This document shows positions 24,459-32,656 of a stretch of DNA of 64,000 nucleotides, piece after piece (the first letter of the stretch is position 1; the number at the start of each line of letters is the position of its first letter). The notes below the pieces were generated by a model. That model had not been told where the DNA came from, searched no databases, and worked only from the letters and a program-made list of their open reading frames with translations. The stretch is from JBBRYW01 sp038253945 (lineage in GTDB: Bacteria > Actinomycetota > Thermoleophilia > Gaiellales > Gaiellaceae). Both the position numbers and the translations under genes were made by a program. The stretch lies in contig JBBSGR010000002.1 of the NCBI GenBank assembly GCA_038253945.1, forward strand, positions 285,224 through 349,223. The letters are read 5' to 3'.

Positions 24459-25091
24459 GTGACGGACAGGCTGCCTTCGAGCGGCGAGCACCTGACGGCT
24501 CTGGCGGTGCCCCTCGCCGCTCTGGCAGACGACGTCCAGCGGATCGAGCGCTGGGGACGGCATCTCGCCGGCAGCCTCGCTCGAGGCGGTCGTCTGCTCG
24601 CGGCGGGCAACGGCGGGAGCGCCGCCGAGGCGCAGCACCTGACGGGGGAGCTCGTCGGCCGCTACCTGACACGGCGCCGTCCGCTTTCTGCACTTGCGCT
24701 CCACGCCGACACCTCCAGCCTCACCGCAATCGGCAACGACTTCGGGTCGGACGAGACTTTCGCGCGCCAGGTGCGCGCGCACGGACGGGCGGGGGACGTG
24801 CTCCTGGCGCTGAGCACGTCCGGCCGAAGCGCGAACGTCCTCGCCGCCCTCGAGGCGGCGGCCGAGGGGGGGCTGACGAGCTGGGCGTTGACTGGCCCGG
24901 CGCCCAATCCGGCGCAGGAGCTCGCCGACGACGCGCTCTGCGTCGATGCGGGCAGCGTCGCCACGATCCAGGAAATTCACCTCGTGGCCATTCATCTGCT
25001 CTGCCTCGCCGTCGACTCGGTGCTCGACGAGCCGCTCACACCGGAGGCGCCTGGGCTTGCAGCACCCTCGGAAGAGTCGTCGTGGCCATGA
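24459..25091 (+). CDS. gmhA: Phosphoheptose isomerase-like SIS-domain protein (GmhA)
   Basis: A ~210-residue SIS-domain protein that would convert sedoheptulose-7-phosphate to D-glycero-manno-heptose-7-phosphate. 'LLAAGNGGSAAEAQHLTGELVGR' is interrupted here for length as 'GNGGSAAEAQHLTGEL'; 'LLALSTSGRSANVL' and 'IQEIHLVAIHLLC' also match GmhA. GTG 24459 has GAGCGAGG upstream; GTG 24417 is an alternative. The direct repeat GTGAGCCGCGT appears twice just before the gene. Confidence 0.85.
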   Translation: MTDRLPSSGEHLTALAVPLAALADDVQRIERWGRHLAGSLARGGRLLAAGNGGSAAEAQHLTGELVGRYLTRRRPLSALALHADTSSLTAIGNDFGSDETFARQVRAHGRAGDVLLALSTSGRSANVLAALEAAAEGGLTSWALTGPAPNPAQELADDALCVDAGSVATIQEIHLVAIHLLCLAVDSVLDEPLTPEAPGLAAPSEESSWP

Positions 25092-26122
25092 GCCCCGCGA
25101 GCCGGCTGGAGGCCGCCCAGACGCAGCTCCTGCCTCCGCTGCCGCGCGAGATCCAGCTCGAGGTCACAGGATCCTGCAACCTCGCCTGCAAGATGTGCCT
25201 CGTCCGCTACCGACCGAAGCTCGGCAAGCGCGAGGGTGCGATGTGCTTCCACACCTTCAAGCGGATCGTCGACGATCTGCCCCACCTCGAGCAGATCACG
25301 CTGCAGGACCTCGGCGAGCCTCTGCTGGCGCCCGATCTCTTTCAGATGATCGAGCACGCCTCGACACGGGGGATTCGAATGGGCTTCAACACGAATGGGA
25401 CCTTGCTCACCAGTGAGCGCGCGAGGAAGCTCGTCGCGGCGGGCCTCGAGTGGCTTCACGTCTCCCTCGACGGAGCCACGGCCGAGACGTACGAGGGGAT
25501 CCGATCTGGCTCGAGCTTCGAGAGGGTCTCGGCGAACGTCGAGGGCCTGGTCGAGGTGATGCGCGAGCTCGGCGCCGAGCGCCCCCGCCTGTTGCTCGTC
25601 TTCGTCGCGATGCGGAGAAATCTCCACGAGCTGCCGGCGCTGATCCGGCTAGCCTCGGACTGGGGAATCTGCCGGGTCTGGGTTCAGAACCTGTCGCACT
25701 CCTTCAGCGACACGGAGCCCGCCGGTGCGTACGCAGAGATCCGGGAGTTCGCCTCTGTCGAGGCGCTCTGGGCCGACGGGGACGACGGTCATCGGGAGGC
25801 GTTCGCCGCCGCAGCCGAGCTTGCCGACCAGCTGGGCGTCGAGCTGCGGCTGCCGCGGCTCGAGGAGCCGGGCGTCGAGAGGTTCCCGGGAACGCCGGGC
25901 TGCAGCTGGCCGTTCGAGTCGGCCTACGTCACGCATGACGCGAAGGTTCAGCCCTGCTGCATGGTGATGGGCGCCGATCGCGCGGTGCTGGGCGACGCGG
26001 AGCGTCAGGGCTTCGACGTGGTTTGGCGCGGCCCGGAGTACCGTCGTTTTCGCGCGGCGCTGCTGACGGACGAGCCGCCGGCCGTCTGCGTCGGCTGCTC
26101 GCTCTATCGGCGGCTTTTCTAG
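25088..26122 (+). CDS. Radical SAM protein with SPASM-like C-terminus
   Basis: A 344-residue radical SAM enzyme; ATG 25088 overlaps the gmhA stop (ATGA). The 4Fe-4S motif CxxxCxxC is 'CNLACKMC' at residues 30-37. 'TLQDLGEPLLAPDLF' and 'GFNTNGTLL' follow as in SPASM-type enzymes, and the C-terminus holds auxiliary-cluster cysteines 'GCSWPF', 'QPCCMVM' and 'CVGCSLYRR'. The substrate is unknown. Coupling to gmhB-gmhA suggests work on a heptose-containing product or a glycan/peptide in the same pathway. Confidence 0.85.
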   Translation: MSPASRLEAAQTQLLPPLPREIQLEVTGSCNLACKMCLVRYRPKLGKREGAMCFHTFKRIVDDLPHLEQITLQDLGEPLLAPDLFQMIEHASTRGIRMGFNTNGTLLTSERARKLVAAGLEWLHVSLDGATAETYEGIRSGSSFERVSANVEGLVEVMRELGAERPRLLLVFVAMRRNLHELPALIRLASDWGICRVWVQNLSHSFSDTEPAGAYAEIREFASVEALWADGDDGHREAFAAAAELADQLGVELRLPRLEEPGVERFPGTPGCSWPFESAYVTHDAKVQPCCMVMGADRAVLGDAERQGFDVVWRGPEYRRFRAALLTDEPPAVCVGCSLYRRLF

Positions 26123-26679
26123 TGCCAGGTCGAGCCAGCCGGCGGGCGTCGGCTGGAGATGGAGGTGCCACGAGGCGGTGACGAGCGCGCGCAACGCCCC
26201 GGCCGGGATGGGAACGACCCGCGCCGAGACAACTCGCGCCAGCTCCTCGGCGTCGAGTACGGGATCGGCCGCGATGTTGAAGGGCCCGCGCACAGCTGAG
26301 GTCGCCGCCAGTCGGTAGGCCTCGGCCACGTCGTCGGAGTGAACGCCTTGAAAGCTGAGCCCCCTCACGCTCGGGACGAAGGGGATCAGGGAGCGTCGCA
26401 GCAACGGGTTCGGCAGAAATGGCCCGGCGAAGAGGCGCCGGATTCCCGTCGCCGCCTCTCGCTTGAACGTGAGCCCGGGGCAGGCGGCATACTCGCACGG
26501 CGGGATGCCGCTGCTCGAAGCGGTCGAGGCGGCGCTCGACGTAATACGGTCTTGGCAAAGAGCGCCTTCGGCAGCCGGCGGGCGAGACCGAGCACCGATC
26601 CCACGTCCGGGTCGGCGCCGAGCGCGGCGAGCACGCTCGTTCCGACGTTGCCTGTCGCTCCGACTACAACTATTCGCAT
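26120..26679 (-). pseudogene. Decayed NAD-dependent epimerase/dehydratase
   Basis: Remnants of one extended-SDR gene lie in three frames. Frame 1 holds the Rossmann start 'MRIVVVGATGNVGTSVL' (ATG 26679) to about 26555. After an internal deletion of roughly 100 codons the homology resumes in frame 2 with 'YYVERRLDRFEQRHP'. A 2-base loss near 26480 shifts it to frame 3, which carries 'PNPLLRRSLIPFVPS', 'FQGVHSDDVAEAYRLA' and 'PTPAGWLDLAL'. The 3' end is also missing, the homology stopping at the radical SAM stop codon. Clearly non-functional. Confidence 0.85.
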
Positions 26680-26894
26680 TGCTACGGCCTTGCCCGACAG
26701 CTGTGGCGTAAAACGCTGGACTGCCCGCACCCAACGGCGCCGTCCGGCTGAGAGCGATGGGGTCCTTGCTCGGCGGCTCCGTGGTCAGGGTTTTCCGCGC
26801 TGCGCCACTGGAGATGATCGAGGCGTGGACGAACGGGCAACCGGAAGCCCCGGCCTCGAATTTCGGGACCCCACTGGCTGGCTCCGCGTCTTCG

Positions 26895-27911
26895 GTGAGG
26901 TCGTTGAGCTTGGTCAGGCCGGCCGCCCCTAGGCTCGCGCTCGTCGCCGGGGGTGCTCTCACCCTGGCGGGCTGCGGCTCGAGTCAGTCCACGCTCGAGC
27001 CCGCGAGCCCGGCGTCCAAGGACATCGCGCACCTCTGGTGGGTGATGTTCATCGGAGCGACGATCGTCTTCGCGGTCGTCGTCGTGCTCTTACTCGCGGC
27101 CATCCTCCGGCGCGGCTCCCGGGCCGATGCCCCCGTGCGCGAGGAGAGCCGGTTCGGCCGTACCCTCGTCTTCACGGGTGGTGCGCTCGTGCCGCTCGTC
27201 GTCCTCGTCGGCCTATTCGTGCTGATCCTGCAGACGCTCCCGTCCACCTCGCAGGCACGCGGCCGGGCAGCGCTCACGGTCGACGTCGTGGGCCGCCAGT
27301 GGTTCTGGGACGTCCGCTACGAGGGTCGCAAGCTCGTGACCGCGAACGAGATTCACATCCCGGTCGGCGCGGCGGTGCAGGCACGGGTCACGAGTGAGGA
27401 CGTGATCCACAGCCTCTGGATCCCGGCGCTGAACCGGAAGATCGACACGATTCCGGGCAAGACGAGCGCGATCACGCTCCGCGCGAGCCACGCGGGGACG
27501 TTCCGCGGCCAGTGCGCCGAGTTCTGCGGCCTCCAGCACGCGAACATGGCGCTGCTCGTCGTGGCCGAGCCGCCGGCCGCATTCCGGGCCTGGCTCGCGC
27601 GGGAGACGAGACCTGTCGCAGCGCCCGCCTCGGCCCTCGCGAGGCGGGGCCAGGCCGTCTTCCTCGGCTCCGGTTGCTCGGGCTGCCATACCGTCTCGGG
27701 CACGGGCGCGAACGGCAAGGTCGGCCCCGACCTGACCCATTTCGGCAGCCGCCGGACGATCGGCGCCGTGACCGAGACGAACACGAGGGATCTCCTCGGC
27801 GGCTGGATCCTCGACCCGCAACACGTGAAGCCCGGGAACAGGATGCCCGGCTTTCGCCTCTCCGGACCGGAGCTGCGCGGCCTGACCGCCTATCTGGAGA
27901 GCCTGAAGTAG
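26895..27911 (+). CDS. ctaC: Cytochrome c oxidase subunit II fused to cytochrome c (caa3 type)
   Basis: A ~338-residue lipoprotein. 'LTLAGCGSS' is a lipobox. Two membrane helices follow (about 47-72 and 92-116). The cupredoxin domain has the CuA ligands in 'HSLWIP' and 'CAEFCGLQHANM'. A C-terminal cytochrome c carries 'CSGCHTVSG' and a distal Met in 'GNRMPGF'. Such fusions are the caa3 oxidases that accept electrons from cytochrome c. Start is uncertain: GTG 26895 places the lipobox about 27 residues in; ORF extension to 26757 lacks signal-like sequence, and TTG 26910 is possible. Confidence 0.92.
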   Translation: MRSLSLVRPAAPRLALVAGGALTLAGCGSSQSTLEPASPASKDIAHLWWVMFIGATIVFAVVVVLLLAAILRRGSRADAPVREESRFGRTLVFTGGALVPLVVLVGLFVLILQTLPSTSQARGRAALTVDVVGRQWFWDVRYEGRKLVTANEIHIPVGAAVQARVTSEDVIHSLWIPALNRKIDTIPGKTSAITLRASHAGTFRGQCAEFCGLQHANMALLVVAEPPAAFRAWLARETRPVAAPASALARRGQAVFLGSGCSGCHTVSGTGANGKVGPDLTHFGSRRTIGAVTETNTRDLLGGWILDPQHVKPGNRMPGFRLSGPELRGLTAYLESLK

Positions 27912-29798
27912 ATGGCGACCACCGTCGAGCGGGTCGAGCGGCTGGAACGGCTCTGGGAGGAGCCCACCGGGATCCGCACGGCGCTCCTGACTGTCGACCA
28001 CAAGAAGATCGGCGTCCGCTACCTGATCACGGCGTCGCTCTTCTTCGTCGCCGCCGGCCTCGAGGCGCTGGCCCTGCGGACGCAGCTCGCCTCACCACGC
28101 AACGACCTGCTCGGGCCAAAGACGTTCAACGCCCTGTTCAGCATGCACGGAGTGACGATGATCTTCCTCTTCGTCACGCCCATGCTCTCGGGCTTCGGCA
28201 ACTACTTCGTGCCGCTGCTGATCGGGTCGAGGGACATGGCCTTCCCGCGGCTGAACGCGTTCAGCTACTGGGTCTACCTCTCCTCTGGCCTCTTTCTGTA
28301 CTCGAGCTTCCTGTTCGGGGTCGCGCCGAACGACGGTTGGTTCAACTACGTTCCTCTCTCCGAGCACAGGTTCACGCCGGGCCGGAACATCGACTTCTAC
28401 GCGCTCGGCCTGACCTTCCTGGCCATCTCGTCGACGGCGGGTGCCATCAATTTCATCGTCACGATCTTCCGGCTGCGTGCGCCCGGGATGTCGATCAACC
28501 GGATGCCGCTCTTCTGCTGGGCCGTGCTGGGAACGTCCTTCTCGCTCATCTTCGCGCTCCCGGCGCTCACGGCGGCGAACGTGTTCCTGGAGTTGGAGCG
28601 GAAATTCGGCTTCCACTTCTTCCAGCCCGCGAAGGGGGGAGACCCGCTGCTGTGGCAGCATCTGTTCTGGATCTTCGGCCACCCCGACGTCTACATCATC
28701 TTCCTGCCGGCCGTCGGGATCGTCTCCTCGATCGTCCCCGTCTTCTCGCGGCGGGAGATGGTCGCCTACGCGTGGGTCGCGCTGGCGACCATCGCGACCG
28801 CCTTCATCGGCTTCGGCGTCTGGGTGCACCACATGTTCGCCACCGGGCTGCCGCAGATCTCCATGATCTTCTTCTCGGCCGCGAGCCTGATCATCACCAT
28901 CCCGAGCGGGGTGCAGATCTTCGCCTGGAGTGCGACCGCCCTGCGGGGTAGGCCGGTGCTGAAGACGCCGTTCCTCTTCGTGCTCGGCTTCATCACCGTG
29001 TTCGTGGTCGGAGGCTTGACCGGCGTCATGTTCGCCGCCATCCCGTTCGACCAGCAGGTCACCGACTCGTACTTCGTCGTGGCCCACTTCCACTACGTCC
29101 TCTTCGGCGGCGCCGTCTTCCCGATCCTCGCCGCGGTGTACTACTGGGTGCCGAAGATCACCGGTCGTCTCCTCGACGAGCGGCTCGGACAGGCGAGCTT
29201 CTGGCTGATCTTCGTGGGGTTCAACCTCACCTTCTTTCCGATGCACATCTCGGGCCTGCTCGGCATGCCGAGGCGCGTCTACACGTACCCGGACGGTATG
29301 GGGTGGGGGATCTACAACCTGCTCTCGACGATCGGCTCGTTCACGCTTGCGCTGGGAATCCTCGCTGTGATCGTGAACGTCGTCTGGAGCCGACGCTCGG
29401 GCGAGCCGGCCGGATCCGACCCCTGGGGCGGAAACACGCTCGAGTGGGCCACGACGTCGCCCCCGCCGCACTACAACTTTCCCGTCATCCCGATCGTAAC
29501 GAGCGCGAACCCCAACTGGGACGTCGTCGACCGGCTGGCAGACACGACGCGGCTGAACCGGGGCGAGCTCGTGCTCGACGACGGGCACGAGACGCTCGCG
29601 ACCACGCTGCTGGACGCGGACTCCGACGAGGTGCTCGAGATGCCGAGCGAGTCGCCCTGGCCGCTCCTGGTGGCGCTCGCGCTCTCGGTCGTCTTCGTCT
29701 TCCTGCTCGTCGACCACTACGTCGTCGCCGCGATCGGCGGTCTGCTCACCGCTGCTGCCGTCGCGGGCTGGCACAGCGAGAAGCCGAGGATCTCGTGA
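27912..29798 (+). CDS. ctaD: Cytochrome c oxidase subunit I with C-terminal extension
   Basis: Heme-copper oxidase catalytic subunit, 628 residues. The CuB histidine region 'FGHPDVYIIFLPAVG' and 'VHHMFATGL' are intact, as are 'VVAHFHYVLFGG' (heme a and a3 ligands) and 'SMHGVTMIF'. About 90 residues beyond the usual end carry two extra helices ('WPLLVALALSVVFVFLLV'), resembling a fused small subunit IV. It starts one base after coxB ends and overlaps subunit III by 4 bases. Confidence 0.96.
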   Translation: MATTVERVERLERLWEEPTGIRTALLTVDHKKIGVRYLITASLFFVAAGLEALALRTQLASPRNDLLGPKTFNALFSMHGVTMIFLFVTPMLSGFGNYFVPLLIGSRDMAFPRLNAFSYWVYLSSGLFLYSSFLFGVAPNDGWFNYVPLSEHRFTPGRNIDFYALGLTFLAISSTAGAINFIVTIFRLRAPGMSINRMPLFCWAVLGTSFSLIFALPALTAANVFLELERKFGFHFFQPAKGGDPLLWQHLFWIFGHPDVYIIFLPAVGIVSSIVPVFSRREMVAYAWVALATIATAFIGFGVWVHHMFATGLPQISMIFFSAASLIITIPSGVQIFAWSATALRGRPVLKTPFLFVLGFITVFVVGGLTGVMFAAIPFDQQVTDSYFVVAHFHYVLFGGAVFPILAAVYYWVPKITGRLLDERLGQASFWLIFVGFNLTFFPMHISGLLGMPRRVYTYPDGMGWGIYNLLSTIGSFTLALGILAVIVNVVWSRRSGEPAGSDPWGGNTLEWATTSPPPHYNFPVIPIVTSANPNWDVVDRLADTTRLNRGELVLDDGHETLATTLLDADSDEVLEMPSESPWPLLVALALSVVFVFLLVDHYVVAAIGGLLTAAAVAGWHSEKPRIS

Positions 29799-30406
29799 CC
29801 TCGCCGGCGGCCCGGCTTCAGCTGGCGCTCGCGCCGGGACGCGTGCGTCCCTCGCGCTCGAACGGTTGGTGGGGCATGCTCCTGCTCGTCGCGACGGAGG
29901 CCGCACTGTTCGGCGTGCTGATCGCGTCCTACTTCTACGTGCGCTTCAAGACGGTGGACTGGCCGCCCGACGGCATTCCCGATCCGAACGTCTTGAAGGC
30001 CCTCGGTCTGACCGCTCTCGTCGTCGCCACGACCGTTCCCATCTTCCTGGCGGAGCGCGGGATCCGGCGGGGCAGCCAGTCGCTGCTTCGCCTCGGCCTG
30101 CTCGCCGCGACGCTGATCGCCGGCCTCTACACGGTGCTCCAGGCCTACCAGCTCAACGAGGACTGGAAGTCGTTCACCGCCCGGACCGATACCTACGGCT
30201 CGCTCTACTTCACGATCACCGGCGCCCACCTCCTCCACGTCGGGGCGGGGGTCCTGCTCCTCGGCTGGGTGACTGTCCGTGCCTGGCTACGCGCCTACGC
30301 GATCGACCGAAACGCCGCGGTCCAGGTGACGGCCCTCTACTGGTACTTCGTCAACGCGCTCGCCGCCGTCGTCTTCCTCGCCGTCTACCTGTCGCCTTTG
30401 CTGTGA
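29795..30406 (+). CDS. ctaE: Cytochrome c oxidase subunit III
   Basis: A 203-residue, five-helix subunit III. GTG 29795 overlaps the subunit I stop (GTGA). 'WWGMLLLVATEAALFGVLIASYFY' is represented by the conserved 'ATEAALFG' and 'YFYVRF', then 'GAHLLHVGAG' and 'YWYFVNALAAVVF', all typical. It assembles with subunits I and II in the membrane. Confidence 0.93.
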   Translation: MTSPAARLQLALAPGRVRPSRSNGWWGMLLLVATEAALFGVLIASYFYVRFKTVDWPPDGIPDPNVLKALGLTALVVATTVPIFLAERGIRRGSQSLLRLGLLAATLIAGLYTVLQAYQLNEDWKSFTARTDTYGSLYFTITGAHLLHVGAGVLLLGWVTVRAWLRAYAIDRNAAVQVTALYWYFVNALAAVVFLAVYLSPLL

Positions 30407-30765
30407 GCGGCACGCGGGCCGCGCTGCTCTGGTTCGGGCTCCTCGGGGCTCCTGCCGCATGGGTGTTGCACCTGGTGCTCGGCTATGGCCTGCAGGAGGC
30501 GGATTGCTCGGCGGGCGCGTCACACTGGGGGCTCTCTTCGCATCCACTCGAGATCGCCGTGACGGCTGTAGCAGCCGCAATCGGCCTCGCCGCCGCGTGT
30601 GCGGCCGGGTGGAGCTGGCGGCAGGTCGACCGTGGGAGCGCCGACCCGAAAGGCCGCGTTGGCTTCATGGCGTTCGGCGGCATCATCGTCTCCCTGCTCT
30701 TTCTCGCCATCATCGGCGTGGGCGGCGTAGGTGCTGTCTACCTCCACCCGTGCACGCCCGGCTGA
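30403..30765 (+). CDS. Small membrane protein in the oxidase operon
   Basis: A 120-residue protein with three hydrophobic segments (about 7-27, 48-68 and 88-110); GTG start overlaps subunit III by 4 bases and the stop overlaps the next gene's ATG by one base. It contains 'GAPAAWVLHLVLGYGL' and cysteines near residues 35 and 117. No family is recognised with confidence; its position suggests an accessory or assembly role in the oxidase. Confidence 0.6.
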   Translation: MSGTRAALLWFGLLGAPAAWVLHLVLGYGLQEADCSAGASHWGLSSHPLEIAVTAVAAAIGLAAACAAGWSWRQVDRGSADPKGRVGFMAFGGIIVSLLFLAIIGVGGVGAVYLHPCTPG

Positions 30766-31502
30766 TGCGGTCGCTCGCCGTAGCCGTTTTCCTGCTGGTG
30801 CTCCTGCCGGGCGCCGCCGGCGCGCAGGCGTCGATCGAGCGTGGCCGTGCGCTCTATGCGCAGGGCTGCATCAGCTGCCACGGCGCCCAGGCCGAGGGTG
30901 TCCGGCGGAGTAGCGTGCCGTCCGGTGCGGGCGGACTCGAGGGGGCCGGTCCCTCGCTGCACGGGGTGGGCGCGCTGGCAGCCCACTTCTACCTCTCGAC
31001 GGGCTACATGCCGCTTCGGCGCCCTGCTCAGGAGCCGAAGCACCGCGCGCCCTCCTACTCCGGGCGCGAGATCGACGCGCTCGTCGCCTACATCGCGTCG
31101 TTCGGCGGGCCGGGGATTCCGGCACCGCGACCGGAGCGCGGCAGCGAGGCCGAGGGTTTCCGCCTCTTCACCGAGAACTGCGCCGGCTGCCACCAGATAG
31201 CCGCGCGCGGCGGGCTCGTGACCGGCGCGGTCGCACCTCCGCTGGACAGGGCAACGCCGACGCAGATCGCCGAGGCCATCCGCATCGGGCCGTATGTGAT
31301 GCCGCGGTTCTCGCGGCGTCAGCTGGGCGACCGTCAGGTCGACTCGATCGTCCGCTACGTTCAGCGCACGGACGATCCCGTCGACCGCGGGGGCTGGAGC
31401 ATCGGGCATCTCGGCCCGATTCCCGAAGGGCTCGTCGCCTGGCTGCTCGCGGGAGCGGCGCTCGTGGCCGTCGCGCGCATGATCGGACGCCGCGCGGAAT
31501 GA
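30765..31502 (+). CDS. qcrC: Diheme cytochrome c subunit of a bc complex (QcrC-like)
   Basis: A 245-residue exported protein. Signal peptide at 1-22, then two cytochrome c domains with 'CISCHG' (about residue 34) and 'CAGCHQ' (about 141), and a C-terminal membrane helix ('LVAWLLAGAALVAVA') followed by basic residues. This is the actinobacterial arrangement in which a membrane-anchored diheme cytochrome replaces cytochrome c1. ATG 30765 overlaps the previous stop; the gene overlaps qcrA by 4 bases. Confidence 0.92.
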   Translation: MRSLAVAVFLLVLLPGAAGAQASIERGRALYAQGCISCHGAQAEGVRRSSVPSGAGGLEGAGPSLHGVGALAAHFYLSTGYMPLRRPAQEPKHRAPSYSGREIDALVAYIASFGGPGIPAPRPERGSEAEGFRLFTENCAGCHQIAARGGLVTGAVAPPLDRATPTQIAEAIRIGPYVMPRFSRRQLGDRQVDSIVRYVQRTDDPVDRGGWSIGHLGPIPEGLVAWLLAGAALVAVARMIGRRAE

Positions 31503-32488
31503 TGTTCTGGCGCTTGATCGTGGCCGGCCTGACGCTGCTGCTCGGCCGCGGCCGGCGCCGTGCGGCGCTTTCGCCCGGCCGCCCCCGACCCCGGATCGTG
31601 CCCCCCGGGCCGCCGAGCCCGCACGCCGAGACGCTCGTCCTCTCCTGCCTTCTGCTCGCGACGGTCGCGGCGATCGGCTTCATCGCGGTCTTTGCGCTCG
31701 ATCGGCTCCCGGCTCAGACGCAGCTGCTCGGAATCGCCCTCGGCCTCGCGTTCGCCTTTCTCGCCGTCGCCACCGTCGTGACCGGCAAGCGTCTGGTCGC
31801 AAACGACGAGATCTCCGAGCCTTACCCCGAGCCAGCAAACGAGGAGGCCCGCGAGGAGATCGAGCAGATCGTCTCGGAGAGCACCGACCGCTTCACCCGC
31901 AAGCGGCTGCTCGTCGTAGCCGCAGGCGGTGCGGGGACGGCTCTCGGCGCTGCGCTCGTCGTCCCTGCGGTCTCGCTCGGGCCGCTGCTCGACACCCGGG
32001 CCCTCAAGCGCTCGCCCTGGCAGGCCGGCGTTCGCCTGGTGGACAGCCTCGGCAGACCGCTGCTCGCGGACGAGATCGAGCCCGAGAGCCTCTACACCGC
32101 CTTTCCGGCCGGGGCGGAGCAAAACCAGGTCGGCTCGCCGCTCGTCGTCGTCCGGCTCGAGCCGTCGCGCCTCGACTTGCCGCCCGAGCGACACGGGTGG
32201 GCCCCGGGCGGGATCGTGGCGTACTCCAAGATCTGCACGCACGCCGGCTGCGCAGTCTCGCTCTACCGCGCTCCGCTCTACGACCCGACCTCCCCGCGCC
32301 CGGCGCTCGTCTGCCCCTGCCACTACTCGACGTTCGACCCCGCCACGGGGGGCGGCGTGCTCTTCGGCCCCGCAGGCCGGCCGCTGCCCCAGCTGCCGGT
32401 GCGGGTAGACGCACACGGCCGCCTCGTCGCCGGGGGCGGCTTCTCGGGGTCGGTCGGACCTTCCTGGGCGGGGGTGCGGACGAGGTGA
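31499..32488 (+). CDS. qcrA: Rieske iron-sulfur protein (QcrA-like)
   Basis: A 329-residue protein with N-terminal membrane helices near 45-65 and 72-95, a further hydrophobic stretch near 140-165, and a C-terminal Rieske domain. The 2Fe-2S ligands lie in 'KICTHAGCAVSL' and 'CPCHYSTFDP'. It transfers electrons from quinol at the cytochrome b subunit to the diheme cytochrome c. Its stop overlaps by 4 bases the first of two leader repeats that separate it from cytochrome b. Confidence 0.93.
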   Translation: MMFWRLIVAGLTLLLGRGRRRAALSPGRPRPRIVPPGPPSPHAETLVLSCLLLATVAAIGFIAVFALDRLPAQTQLLGIALGLAFAFLAVATVVTGKRLVANDEISEPYPEPANEEAREEIEQIVSESTDRFTRKRLLVVAAGGAGTALGAALVVPAVSLGPLLDTRALKRSPWQAGVRLVDSLGRPLLADEIEPESLYTAFPAGAEQNQVGSPLVVVRLEPSRLDLPPERHGWAPGGIVAYSKICTHAGCAVSLYRAPLYDPTSPRPALVCPCHYSTFDPATGGGVLFGPAGRPLPQLPVRVDAHGRLVAGGGFSGSVGPSWAGVRTR

Positions 32489-32570
32489 GCACCCTACGGG
32501 TCCGGGATCGCCGGACTGGCCCCGGCAAAGACCTCTCGCCTGCCCCGCGTGAGCCTCAAGGAGTTGGCCC
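32485..32570 (+). repeat. Leader repeat, copy A (after Rieske gene)
   Basis: The more diverged member of the family: the left arm (CACCCTACGGGTCCGGGATCG) and right arm (GAGCCTCAAGGAGTTGGCCC) are recognisable, the centre differs. It starts at a GTG overlapping the Rieske stop and can be read as a 28-residue ORF beginning 'MSTLRVRDRR' and ending one base before copy B's ATG overlap. The centre can fold as GCCGG...CCGGC. Confidence 0.7.
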
Positions 32571-32656
32571 ATGAGCACGCTACGCGTCCGGGATCGCCGG
32601 AGTGACGCCTACGGGCGTCGGTCGCTCGCTCCGCATGAGCCTCGAGAGGTTGGCCT
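32571..32656 (+). repeat. Leader repeat, copy B (upstream of cytochrome b)
   Basis: An 86-base element beginning at ATG 32571 and ending at the cytochrome b GTG. It is about 90% identical to the copy before gdh. Left arm CACGCTACGCGTCCGGG, centre hairpin GACGCC-TACG-GGCGTC, right arm GAGCCTCGAGAGGTTGG. It can be read as a 29-codon ORF ('MSTLRVRDRR...EPREVGL') whose TGA overlaps the cytochrome b start (GTGA). GAGAGG is the ribosome binding site for qcrB. Confidence 0.8.

Noticed and set aside
23593..24693. Long N-terminal extension of the PAS histidine kinase
   Set aside because: The minus-strand frame is open through gmhB/gmhA but is Ser/Arg/Pro-rich; PAS homology begins just after ATG 23592.
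28092..29906. 604-residue open frame antisense to coxA
   Set aside because: Highly charged mirror of a membrane protein; coxA motifs are intact.
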